Assembly: GCF_023159225.1 (NCBI RefSeq)
Contig: NC_063170.1
Location: forward strand, 25,818,301-25,882,300
Direction of reading: 5' to 3'
DNA from: Perognathus longimembris pacificus
Taxonomy: Eukaryota; Chordata; Mammalia; Rodentia; Heteromyidae
DNA length: 64,000 nucleotides
Shown in pieces: positions 41,996 through 50,720 of this stretch. Each line of letters starts with the position of its first letter. The first letter of the stretch is position 1. The notes under the pieces are model-generated. The model had not been told where the DNA came from. It searched no databases and saw only the letters and a list, made by a program, of their open reading frames with translations. The position numbers and the translations under genes are program-made.

Positions 41996-42237
41996 TTTTT
42001 TTTTTTCATGCTGGTACTAGGGCTTGAAACCAGAGCCTTATGCTCTCAACTCAGCTTTCTTGCTCATGGCTGGTGCTCTACCACTTGGGCCACATCTTCA
42101 GTCCAACATCTTGCTGGTTAATTGGAAATGGTGTCTCAATGGACTTTTCTGCCTGGTTTGGTTTCCAACCTTACTCCTTTAGGTCTCAGACCCCTGAGTA
42201 GTTATGATTACAAGCATGGATCACTGGTGCCTGGCTT
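41996..42237 (-). mobile_element. SINE-A, reverse
   Basis: T-rich reversed tail, then ctctaccacttgggccacat and caagcatggatcactggtgc at the end. Diverged. Confidence 0.85.
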
Positions 42238-42239
42238 CA

Positions 42240-42310
42240 TTTCCTTTTTTAAACACTGAATAATATTTCCTTGCCTGGATGTACCACAGTGTCTTCTCAA
42301 GCTTTGGTGT
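42240..42310 (-). mobile_element. LINE-1 3' region, antisense (start)
   Basis: acactgaataatatttcctt and tggatgtaccacagtgtc are antisense L1 3' phrases. The element continues at 42640 after a MaLR-like insertion. Confidence 0.6.
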
Positions 42311-42640
42311 TGCTGTGATTGACTAAAGAAAGGAGAAAAAAAGTAACTTAAATAAGGGAACATTGAACATTTATTTTAACTTGGGTTTCACAGGATTCTG
42401 TCTGTAGTGACAGCAAGGGTGTGGTAGAGCTAGACAGTTCACAAAGTGGTAACCAAGAAGCAAATAACAACAGGGGAGTGGGGACAGACTGGGGACCTAC
42501 AGTATAGCCTGCCTCCTTCAAAGACACATGCCCAGTCATGTACCTCTTAAAGTTTCCACAGCCTTCCAAAACAGCTTCACCAGCTGTGGACCAAAACCTG
42601 AGCCTTCACGGGTGTTTCATATCAAATTATAACCCAGTTT
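42311..42640 (-). mobile_element. MaLR-like LTR, reverse (tentative)
   Basis: Begins ggtgttgctgtgattgacta and ends near tttcatatcaaattataacc, the frame of a reversed MaLR LTR. It splits an antisense L1. Diverged, so family is uncertain. Confidence 0.45.
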
Positions 42641-43523
42641 ATTTATTCACTCGCCTACCGAAAGATGTTAGAAGGTGGCTGCCTTCCAAATTGTCAAGTA
42701 AATAAAGCTGCTATGAACGTCTAAGGGCAGGTTTCCACCTAGACTTAGTTTTCAACCCTTTGGATGAATACCCAGAAACTCAATCGCAGGCCCCCACAGC
42801 AGTGTTTAGTATCGTAGGAAACCAGGCCTGTCTTCTGAGCTGGCTGCCCATGCTGCATTCCACCAGCCGGCGGGAGAGTTCCTGTGGCTCCACGTCCTCA
42901 TCAGCACTTGGTGTTGGCAGTGTTCTGGATTGAGGCCATTCTGGTAGGTGAGTAGTGGTGTCTTCTTGTTGTTAATTTGCATTTCCCTAATGACCTGAAG
43001 CACCTTTACATACACCTATTTGCCATCTGCATATCTCTTGGGATGGGGAAGCTGCTAAATTCTTTTGTCCATTTTTAAAAATTGAATTATGTATTTTCCT
43101 AATGTTGAGTTTTCAGAGTTCTTTGAATGTTTGGGGTAACAGTCCTTTATCAGATACACCATGTACAAATAATTCTCTCCAACATCTGTGGCTTGTCTTC
43201 TCATTCTTTTGACCTTAGCTTTCCCAGAGCAGAAGTTTTTAATTCGAATGAAGTCTAGCTTATCAATTCCTTCACTCATGGATCATAGTTGTTGTACCTA
43301 CAAAGTCATCAACCCCAAGGCCATCTAGCATCTTTCCTGTTACCTCAGAGGAACTGCTTCTGCATTTTACATCGAGGTCTGGGATCCAAATTGAGCCCAT
43401 TTTGTGAAGAATATAAGGTCCATGTCTTCCTTCAAGTTTTTGCATATGGGCATTGAGTTGTTTCAGCACCTCCTGTTGAGATCTTCCATTATGCTTGGAA
43501 GTGACTTTGTTTCTAGACTCTTT
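42641..43523 (-). mobile_element. LINE-1 ORF2 region, antisense
   Basis: Reads as the complement of L1 ORF2: aaataaagctgctatgaacg, tttgcatttccctaatgacc, gtggcttgtcttctcattct and cagaagtttttaattcgaat. The frame is broken; minus-strand frames here (for example 43272-43607) are L1 ORF2 relics. Confidence 0.8.
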
Positions 43524-43736
43524 CCGGTGACAAAGCTTGAACTCAGGGTCTTGGCACTTGCCTAGCTGCCTAGCTTGTGCTTGCTTGCTGGACTGGTTCC
43601 CCACCACTTGAGCCGTACTTCTAGCCTAGCTACTTTGCTGGTTAGTTGGAGATAAGTGTCTCACAGATCTTTTTCTTCAGGCTGGTTTCAAACCTTGATC
43701 CTCAGTTTCCACAGAGGTGAGTTACCAGTGCCCAGT
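43524..43736 (-). mobile_element. SINE-A, reverse
   Basis: Diverged copy from caaagcttgaactcagggtc to gttaccagtgcccag, inserted in the antisense L1 block. Confidence 0.8.
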
Positions 43737-43739
43737 AAC

Positions 43740-43934
43740 TTTTGTGTCTTTTGAATGTTCATTCTAATAAAGTATTGTTGTTATTAAGGAGTTGTACAAA
43801 TGGGGTACAGTTTCATAAGTCAGGTAATAAGTACAATACTTATTAAACAGTGCCACCCATTCCTTCACTTTCCACCATTTTCCCTCTCTCATCCCCACCT
43901 ATAAGTGGCATAGATTTTTGTTGGTGGTGGTGGT
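43740..43934 (-). mobile_element. LINE-1 3' UTR, antisense
   Basis: ggagttgtacaaatggggta and cccattccttcactttccac fit the complement of this genome's L1 3' UTR. Joins the block at 44116. Confidence 0.6.
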
Positions 43935-44115
43935 GGTATGTTTGTTTTGAGCCAGTCCTGGGGCTTGAACACAGGACCTGGGCACTGTCCTTAATCTTTT
44001 GTGCTCAAGGCTAGCACTCTACCACTTGAGCTACAGTTCCACTTCTGGAGGCTGGCTTCAAACTGCAATCCCCAGATCTCAACTTCCTGAGTAGGCATTG
44101 GCTGGTCCAGCTTCA
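43935..44115 (-). mobile_element. SINE-A, reverse, partly deleted
   Basis: gtcctggggcttgaacacag, gcactctaccacttgagcta, then a shortened 7SL-like half ending near cctgagtagg. Confidence 0.82.
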
Positions 44116-45010
44116 GAGTTCATTTCTTACATAGTGTGTCTTGAATATCATGACTGCATTTGTTCACCTTTACTCCCTCCATTTTTTGTGTCCCCATTCA
44201 TCCCCCCATAAAAAAAAGTTTTCATTTCAATAATAGCACCTTAGATGTTCAGAGGAGTTATGTCTTTGGGTCCCTCCTCTAAGTATATCCTCCATTAGTC
44301 TGTTTGTATGTAAATGCATAGAATCCTGTATAAGTTATCAGTTTAGTTGTATTTTACACCCAGCTTCCACATATAAGAGAAAACATATCACATTTGTTTC
44401 TCTGAGCTTGGCTTACCTCATTTAACATGATTTGTTCTAGGTCTATCCATTTCCCTGAAAATGACAATCTTATTCCTTCCAATGGATGAGTAAAATTCCA
44501 TTGTGTATAGGTACCACATTTTCTTGATCCATTTATCTATTGTAGGGCATCTTGGCTGCTTCCATAACTTGGCTATTGTGAATACTACTGTAGCAATGAA
44601 CACGATACTCAAGTGTCTTTCCTGACTTGTGATGCTCAAGAGTAGTACGGCTAGATCGTAAAGAAGATCTGTTTAGTTTTTTTTGAGGAATCTCCAAACC
44701 ACCATCCAGAGTTGGAAGTACTAGTTTATATTCCCACCAACCGTGTAGTAGGGTTCCTCCTTCCCCACATCCCCGCCAGCATTTGTCACTGTTTGAATTC
44801 TGAATGCTGGCCAATATTACTGGGATAAGATAGAATCTTAATATTGTTTTGATTTGTGTTTCCTTTATGGCCAGGGATGTTGAGCATTTTCTCATGTATT
44901 TATTGGCCATTCTTACTTCTTCTGAGAAGTCTGTTTAGTTATTTTGCCCAATTATTGATTGGTTATTAGTTGATGGAGGAGGGAGAATAATGTCCTCATT
45001 TTTTAAAGGT
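44116..45010 (-). mobile_element. LINE-1 ORF2 end and 3' UTR, antisense
   Basis: Antisense of the L1 3' region: aaattccattgtgtataggt, ttatattcccaccaaccgtg and ttttgatttgtgtttccttt. The minus frame at 44533-44910 is a broken ORF2 C-terminus (residues such as GCGEGGTLLHGWWEYKL in a degraded context). Confidence 0.85.
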
Positions 45011-45032
45011 TTTTTTGAAAAGCAAGAATATT

Positions 45033-45205
45033 GAGCTAGGTGCTGGTAACTTGTGACCATAATCCTAACTACTTGAGAGGGTGAGATGTAAGGGTCTCAG
45101 TTCAAATCCAGCCCAGATGAGAATTTTCATGAAACTCTTATTTCCAATTAACCAGCAAAATGATGAAAGTGGAGCTGTGGCTCAAGCCCCAGTACCAGAA
45201 GGAAA
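45033..45205 (+). mobile_element. SINE-A, shortened
   Basis: 7SL-like half (taatcctaactacttgagag) and a cut ID-like half (gagctgtggctcaagccccag), where an internal deletion joins the two ends. Confidence 0.82.
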
Positions 45206-45264
45206 CAAAAAGGTAAATGTTTAATGGAAAAGGAAAGTATGAGCTATATAATAAACATAATTGG

Positions 45265-45454
45265 ACTGGGCATCAGTGGCTCACACCTATAATCCTAGCT
45301 ACTCAAGAGGCTGGTATCTGAGGATCACAGTTCAGAGCCAGCCCAGGCAGGGAAAGCCCATGAGACTCTCTTCAGTAAACTACTAAGAAAGCCCAAAGTA
45401 GAGCTGTGGCTCAAGTGGTAGAGCACTAGCCTTGAGAAAAAGAAACTCAGGGAC
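45265..45454 (+). mobile_element. SINE-A left part, split by solo LTR
   Basis: Well-preserved SINE-A (cacctataatcctagctact; gctgtggctcaagtggtaga) up to aaactcagggac, where an LTR is inserted. It resumes at 46012. Confidence 0.92.
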
Positions 45455-46011
45455 TGTCGGGCCTTTTACCTCCTGTGTGACCCCTTTCACCCTCAAGCAT
45501 GAGCTGCCTGCCAGCAGGTGGCAAAGCCAGAGTGAGGGCCAGGGGCAAACCTCCGACTGTGTGTGGACGTGAAGACGCCCTTCCCCCCCTTTACTCGCTA
45601 AGAACAAAGGCGGGGGACACGTGGGCTTCTCAGGGAAAGCTTCTTGGAATTCCATTTAATAAAGGGAAGGGCAATTACATTTATAGCAGTAGTGAAGGCA
45701 GGAAGGGGAGGGACTTGGAGTGCCTAACTAGGTATTAGCGATAGGCTGATGAGCTGTCCATCCAAGGGCGACACCCTAGGACCTCCTCCAAGGCTAACAT
45801 CACGTCCACCAGTACCGTCCCCCCTAGGCTTGGCCAGCGCCATTGTGATACATGTGCTTACAGATGGAAGGCGGAGCTGGTTTAGCTACCTCTTCCGGTT
45901 CCGGACCCGGAAGGGGGTAAAAGTGGCTAACAGCCACTCAGCCCCAGGCCGGGAGGAGAGGCAGCATCTCGGATCGCCCTCTCCCCCTCAATGCCAAGCT
46001 GATGCCCAACA
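45455..46011 (-). mobile_element. Solo LTR, ERVK-type endogenous retrovirus
   Basis: A 557-bp insertion flanked by a perfect 6-bp duplication AGGGAC (45449-45454 and 46012-46017) within a SINE-A. On the plus strand it begins TGTCGGGC and ends GCCCAACA, an imperfect terminal inverted repeat with TG...CA ends, as in retroviral LTRs. Six-base duplications are typical of ERVK/class II. Read on the minus strand it has a YY1-like caatggcgctgg (in 45832-45847), a TATA box (ctataaat, 45679-45686) and an ATTAAA signal (45655-45660). An AATAAA on the plus strand (45658-45663) is the competing orientation. No internal proviral sequence remains, so it formed by LTR-LTR recombination. Confidence 0.85.
45892..45913. 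promoter_or_regulatory. Inverted ETS-type pair in the LTR
   Basis: cttccgg (45892-45898) and ccggaag (45907-45913) form a 7-bp inverted repeat with an eight-base spacer containing a further ttccgga. GGAAG is the ETS-family core. It lies in the probable U3 region of the solo LTR. Confidence 0.45.
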
Positions 46012-46017
46012 AGGGAC

Positions 46018-46060
46018 AGCACCCAGGCCTTGAATTCAAGCCCCAGGACTGATTAAAAAA
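46018..46060 (+). mobile_element. SINE-A right end after LTR
   Basis: Continues exactly where the SINE-A was interrupted: cacccaggccttgaattcaa, gccccaggactga, then A tail. Confidence 0.9.
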
Positions 46061-46109
46061 AATTTTAAACACACTGGGTAAAAGATGACTTATTTTTTTA
46101 TTTTTAAAA

Positions 46110-46235
46110 ACAATATAAAAAGATCTGGGAATGTGGCTTAGTGGTAGAATGTTTGCCTAGCATGCATGAAGCCCTGGGTTCAATTCCTCAGTACCACATA
46201 TACAGAAAAAGCCAGAAGTGGTGCTGTGGCTCTTT
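46110..46235 (+). mobile_element. SINE-B, truncated
   Basis: First ID-like half is complete (tggcttagtggtagaatg, gggttcaattcc); the second is cut after gctgtggctc. Confidence 0.85.
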
Positions 46236-46239
46236 TGTG

Positions 46240-46335
46240 TTTTTTTATGGGGGTTGAGGAGGTGGTCCTGTGGTTGGAATCCGGGCTCTTGCTTGCTACG
46301 CAGATGATCTATACCTGAGCTCTGCCTCCAGCCCC
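46240..46335 (-). mobile_element. tRNA-like SINE head, reverse
   Basis: ggttggaatccgggctcttg and tctatacctgagctctgcct are the reverse of a tRNA-like head related to SINE-C. Not a functional tRNA: the acceptor stem is not closed. Confidence 0.55.
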
Positions 46336-46794
46336 TCCCCTCTCCGACTGTGTATGTTTCAAAGCACAGTTATTTCTGGCTTCTTCATTTTTCAAGTGAC
46401 AGCTTAAGCCCTCCAAGGTCCCACAACTTGGCTTTCCCAACCTTCCCCACCCCACCTCCAGGCTCCCTGGGACCCTGGACCTCTCTCCCAAGCATGGGAC
46501 CCCATTTTCATGTCACACTTGGTGGTGCCATGCCTTGCTCGTTCATCCCCCCCCACTGGGATGGAAGCAGGAGGGGACAGGAGTCTCGAGCTCCAGGTGA
46601 TGTTCCTCCGGTACCTGTTACCTGGATGCCAGGCTTCCAGCTGCTCACCAGCAATGAAGGAGCCCTGAGGGTATCCCACTCTGTCTAGTCATTTACAGGG
46701 ACTTCTTGGGTCCTCACAGTGAAATAGGTATTAGTTTCCCAGCCAGGGGAGGCTCTACTCAGGTGAAGTCAATTATGTCAAGTTCAATGTGGCC
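46336..46794. other. Unique DNA, no supported gene
   Basis: Single-copy sequence. Frames on both strands (46350-46688 plus, 46404-46679 minus) overlap and lack domains. Confidence 0.4.
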
Positions 46795-46910
46795 TTTGGT
46801 TTGGTTTATTTTAATGCATAGTATTGCTATGTATCCCAGGCTAGCCTCAAATCATCCTCCTACTTCCACCTCCAGTGTGCTGAGATGATAGCTATGTGCT
46901 CCCACACCCT
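46795..46910 (-). mobile_element. B1-like SINE, reverse
   Basis: tgctatgtatcccaggctag and ctccagtgtgctgagatgat form a reversed B1 monomer, diverged. Confidence 0.65.
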
Positions 46911-47294
46911 CACAAGCTCAGCATGGCTTTCCATCACTGCACAGAGCCCCTGTGCCTGACTGGGAGGCACAGCTAACTCTAAGCCAGGGCACAGAAGCTC
47001 CAGGGTCACCTCAGTCAGGTGACATATAGTTTTGACAAGGTGATCATAGGTCCAGGCAGCAGCCCATGGCTGGCATGAGCCCTTCTGGTTTGCTTTGTAT
47101 CTGATTCCTGTTTGGCAGCACCTGCCATGACTTCCAGGGCAGTGCTTTTTTTACATTAAGTTAAAATTCTTTGAACAATTGTTCTCTACTTTGCTTGGCA
47201 GCCTGCAGACACACTTCTGATGTGGCAGGAAACTGGATAGGATCTCGCTCACAGCAATTTGCTGAACATGGGTTTTGTGCATAAAAACACATTG
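46911..47294. other. Unique DNA, nothing seen
   Basis: About 0.4 kb of single-copy sequence with no recognisable element. Confidence 0.4.
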
Positions 47295-47525
47295 CAGTGG
47301 GGTGCCAGTGGCCCCCACCTACAATCCTAGATACTTAAGAGGCTGAGATCTGAGGGTTGTGGTTCAAAGCCAGCCAGGGCAGGGAAGTCTGTGAGACTCT
47401 TATCTCCAATTAGCCACCAGAAAACCAGAAGTGGCACTGTGGCTCAAAACAGTAGAGTACTAGCCTTGGGCTGAAGAGCCCAGGGACAGCACCCAGGCCT
47501 AGAGTTCAAGCCCCATGACCAAACA
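47295..47525 (+). mobile_element. SINE-A
   Basis: Both halves: acctacaatcctagatactt and ggcactgtggctcaaaacag; ends gttcaagccccatgacc with an A-rich tail. Confidence 0.9.
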
Positions 47526-47552
47526 AAAAAACAAAAACAAAACCCACCAAAC

Positions 47553-47579
47553 ACTCTCTCTTTCTTTCTCTCTCTCACA

Positions 47580-47626
<47 letters not shown>
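47553..47626. repeat. (TC)n(CA)n compound microsatellite
   Basis: TC-rich block then about 50 bases of CA, sandwiched between a SINE-A tail and a further ID-like half. Confidence 0.92.
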
Positions 47627-47627
<1 letters not shown>

Positions 47628-47740
47628 GAAAGTAGTGCTGTGGTTCAAGTGGTAGAGCACTATCCTTGAGCATAAAAAGGCTCAGGGATAGTGCTCAGGC
47701 CTTGAGTTCAAACCCCACAACCAATAAAAACAATAATAAT
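47627..47740 (+). mobile_element. ID-like right half of a SINE-A
   Basis: gctgtggttcaagtggtaga to ggccttgagttcaaacccca without a 7SL-like half. It may be a truncated copy whose 5' end became the CA repeat. Confidence 0.8.
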
Positions 47741-47759
47741 AAAAAAAACATATATTACA

Positions 47760-48012
47760 GAGCTAGGCACTGATGGCTCATACCTGTAATCTTAGCTACT
47801 CAGGAGACTGAGACCTACAGATCACAGTTTGAAGCCAGCCTAGGCAGGAAAGTCCATGAGACTCTGATCTCCAATTAATCACCAAAAAATAAAAACAAAA
47901 AAGAAATGGAGGTGTGGCTCAAGTGATACAGCATTAGCCTTGAGCAAGAAAGCTCAAGAATAGCTCCCGTGCCCTGAGTTCAAGCCCCAGTACTGGCACA
48001 CACCCACACACA
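47760..48012 (+). mobile_element. SINE-A
   Basis: tacctgtaatcttagctact and gtgtggctcaagtgatacag; ends ccccagtactggcacacacc, with an AC-type tail. Confidence 0.92.
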
Positions 48013-48244
48013 ATCCCCATATTACAACATGGAATTGTAAGTTTTACACATTAGAGAGGAGGGTGTAGGACTGGAGTCCAGAAAAGGAAGCCTTGTGTGA
48101 TGTATGTTTATGAGCCCCTAAAGTACTTAAAAAGGTGAGGTATAGCGTTTGCCCAACATTAAGACTCAGCTTAGGCCAAAAGGAGAAAATAGCAATAAGG
48201 CTGTTATCTGGATAGGAGTTACTTCTAGCATCACCCCACCCCCA

Positions 48245-48440
48245 CCCCATGTGACCCTGTGAAAGGCATTCAACTTCTCTGAGCCTCAATTCTTTCAAGT
48301 GTAAATGAACAAAAGAAGTATCTTCTAGGCCTTCTTCAGAAGGCTTACAAGGTGGGTGTGGGACTGGTCACCAGCATGTCCTGGCTTGCAGCAGGACCTG
48401 GCACATAGGAGGAACTCTGTAAATGTTTGTTAAGTAAATG
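48245..48440 (+). mobile_element. MIR SINE
   Basis: caacttctctgagcctcaat, then ggacctggcacataggagga and aactctgtaaatgtttgtta: core and 3' end of MIR, forward. Confidence 0.7.
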
Positions 48441-48663
48441 TGGTTTGCCCACAGTGTAGCCCTGATGTCTTGAATTGGACATGGCTTGCAGCAGACACTG
48501 GCATGATGTGGGTTGAAATGGCTTAATTATTCACAACTGTACAAGACATAGCATATGATATTCCAAAAGTAACTTCAGAACGAGCGAATGTAAAGCATTT
48601 AGCATATGACTCAGGATGTAGTGCTCCATTTATGTCAGCAATTGTTTTACTTTTATTTATTTT

Positions 48664-48667
48664 GTGT

Positions 48668-48710
<43 letters not shown>
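48664..48710. repeat. (GT)n microsatellite
   Basis: About 45 bases of GT abutting the tail side of a reverse SINE-A. Confidence 0.95.
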
Positions 48711-48712
<2 letters not shown>

Positions 48713-48806
48713 TATAGCTTGAACTCAGGCCTAGGTGTTGTCCCTGAGCTTTTGTGCTTAAGGCTAGCACTCTACCAGTTAAACCACAACCACAGCTCCA
48801 CTTTCT

Positions 48807-48877
<71 letters not shown>

Positions 48878-48993
48878 ATAATTGGAGATAAGAGTCTCAT
48901 GGACTTTGCTGCCTCGGCTGACCTTGAACTGTGACCCTCAGATCTCAGCCTCCTGAATAGCTAGGATTACAGACATAAGCCCCCAGGTGCAGT
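48711..48993 (-). mobile_element. SINE-A with internal CT expansion, reverse
   Basis: The two halves (gcactctaccagttaaacca; ctcagcctcctgaatagcta) are separated by about 66 bases of pure CT (48808-48873), where the linker between halves has expanded. Confidence 0.9.
48808..48873. repeat. (CT)n microsatellite inside SINE-A
   Basis: Pure CT run at the SINE-A linker, where other copies read tctggctttttg. Confidence 0.95.
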
Positions 48994-49070
48994 GGGGGTT
49001 CCAGTTCTGGGGCTTGAACTTTTTGCTCCTGCTTGGCTTTTTCTTTCATCAGTGCCTGGCTTATTCTATC

Positions 49071-50627
49071 TTTATTCAACACACCCAGAGTTATGGTCAG
49101 ACTCCACAGGTTTAGTACTCAGTCCCACAAGATGATCCCCACTCCAGACACTAGACACAGTAGGGGAGAGAATTGCAGGCATATTCAACATTTCCACAAT
49201 GTCCTGCTCAGAAATAATTCACAGAATTCTGGAAAGTGTTTCACTTTTCATTGGCAGCTCATTCTAAGAGCTATGACTCAGGAAGGGGCAGGCAGAAGGG
49301 CATAGTTATGGAATAAGGCACCACCTCCTAGTACCTCATGTGCTTAACAACCAGCTGCACTCCCAACATCTCAGTCTCTGCTCTGTCCTCTCCCTAGGGA
49401 GAAAGCCCCATTTTCTGTCTGTGTTTTTAGGGACCAGACCCATCCCCAAGGCTCTCTAGGGCCAACTGAGTCTCCCCATTAGCAGAAGCTCTGATGCTAT
49501 CTAATGGGTTCATTAGGAAGAACAAATGATGCTCTGATCCCCGAAGAAATGCCCAGGCTTTTAGGAATCTTGTGTCCAGAACTGGGAACAAATGCCAAGT
49601 GTTTCTTATTTGACTGAAGCTGCTCTAGCTTTAGGCGGGGTCAGCAGAGAAGGTCCTGTTATCAGTCTGTCAGTCCCCAGCAGTCAGTACACCAGCCCAA
49701 GTGAGCTCTCCAGGCTGGCTTCTGCCCCTCAGCTTAGCAGGACCCAACCCAAAATTTATCAGGCATCCCTGAGTCTCTAGGCTCAGAGACTTTCTGCATG
49801 GCTCAAACTTACAGGGGACAGACACACTTATGTCCAGAAATACAGAAGAACATTAACTTTGCTCTAAGAGAGGCTCACTGTACCTCAATTGCTGCTGTGC
49901 TGAGGGACAGAGAGATTTGTGCTGAAGGAAAGAAGAATCAGATCCTATAGGAAAAGAGGAGATAGAAGAGTTTCTGACTTCAAGGGCAACAAATCAGAGC
50001 TCTCCAGATCCCCTCACTGGACACAGTCCTCCATGCCTCTCCTCCCAGCAGACATTGCGATTCAATTACCACCTACTTTTTTCAACCCACCAGACCATCT
50101 TAATCGATCAACCACACACAGTACTTGAAATGAGACCTCCACCTTCTTCATACAGTTGCTTCTTTTGTAGGAAGTAGATCTGAAGTCCTTGAATAAAAGG
50201 AAGACTGCAAAGAGTCAAAGATCACCCTTGAAAATCTCTTAACTCTCAAAGCATAGGAATAACTCAGACTCCTAATGAGACCATCCAGGCAGTTTCCCTC
50301 CAGCTTTGGCCGCAGATTGCTGTGTCTCTGGTTGAGCACCGAATGACAGGCTTGCCTACTGCTGAGGGAATAGTACATCCAGAAAAATGCCTGACTTGAA
50401 AAGCTAGAATCACTCAGAACCATGGGAGAGGCACTGAGGGGTAGAACTCCTCCACGAGTTGTAAGAACCAGAACCTCATTTTCTCCTACACACTCCTAGG
50501 TAATTATGCACTCACTGGTCAGATCAAACTAGCTGTCCAGAAAACCCCTTCATTTTCTCCCCCTGAAACTGTAAATACACAGTTGAGAAATGTATATGAG
50601 TTCAAAGTTCATGTGATATATGGGGTT
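49071..50627. other. Unique DNA, no supported gene
   Basis: About 1.55 kb with no recognisable repeat apart from a partial SINE-like start before 49070. Frames are short and overlapping on both strands. No CpG clustering. Confidence 0.45.
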
Positions 50628-50720
50628 GGAGGCATGGCTCAGGTGATAGAGCACCAGCCAATGAGCAAAAACATCAGATACAGAGTTCAAGGTCCTGTCT
50701 TGGGCAAAAAAAAAAAAATG
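50628..50720 (+). mobile_element. tRNA-like SINE monomer
   Basis: ggaggcatggctcaggtgat and cagagttcaaggtcctgtct with a 13-base A tail: a SINE-C-type tRNA-like head. Confidence 0.7.

Noticed and set aside
44533..44910. 125-codon minus-strand frame as a gene
   Set aside because: It is a degraded L1 ORF2 C-terminus.
45455..46011. Unannotated promoter/exon with ETS sites
   Set aside because: The perfect 6-bp duplication and split SINE-A show it is a solo LTR, so the sites belong to the LTR.
46240..46335. tRNA gene on the minus strand
   Set aside because: tRNA-like A and B boxes are present but the acceptor and anticodon stems do not pair; it matches the SINE head seen elsewhere (41018, 50628).
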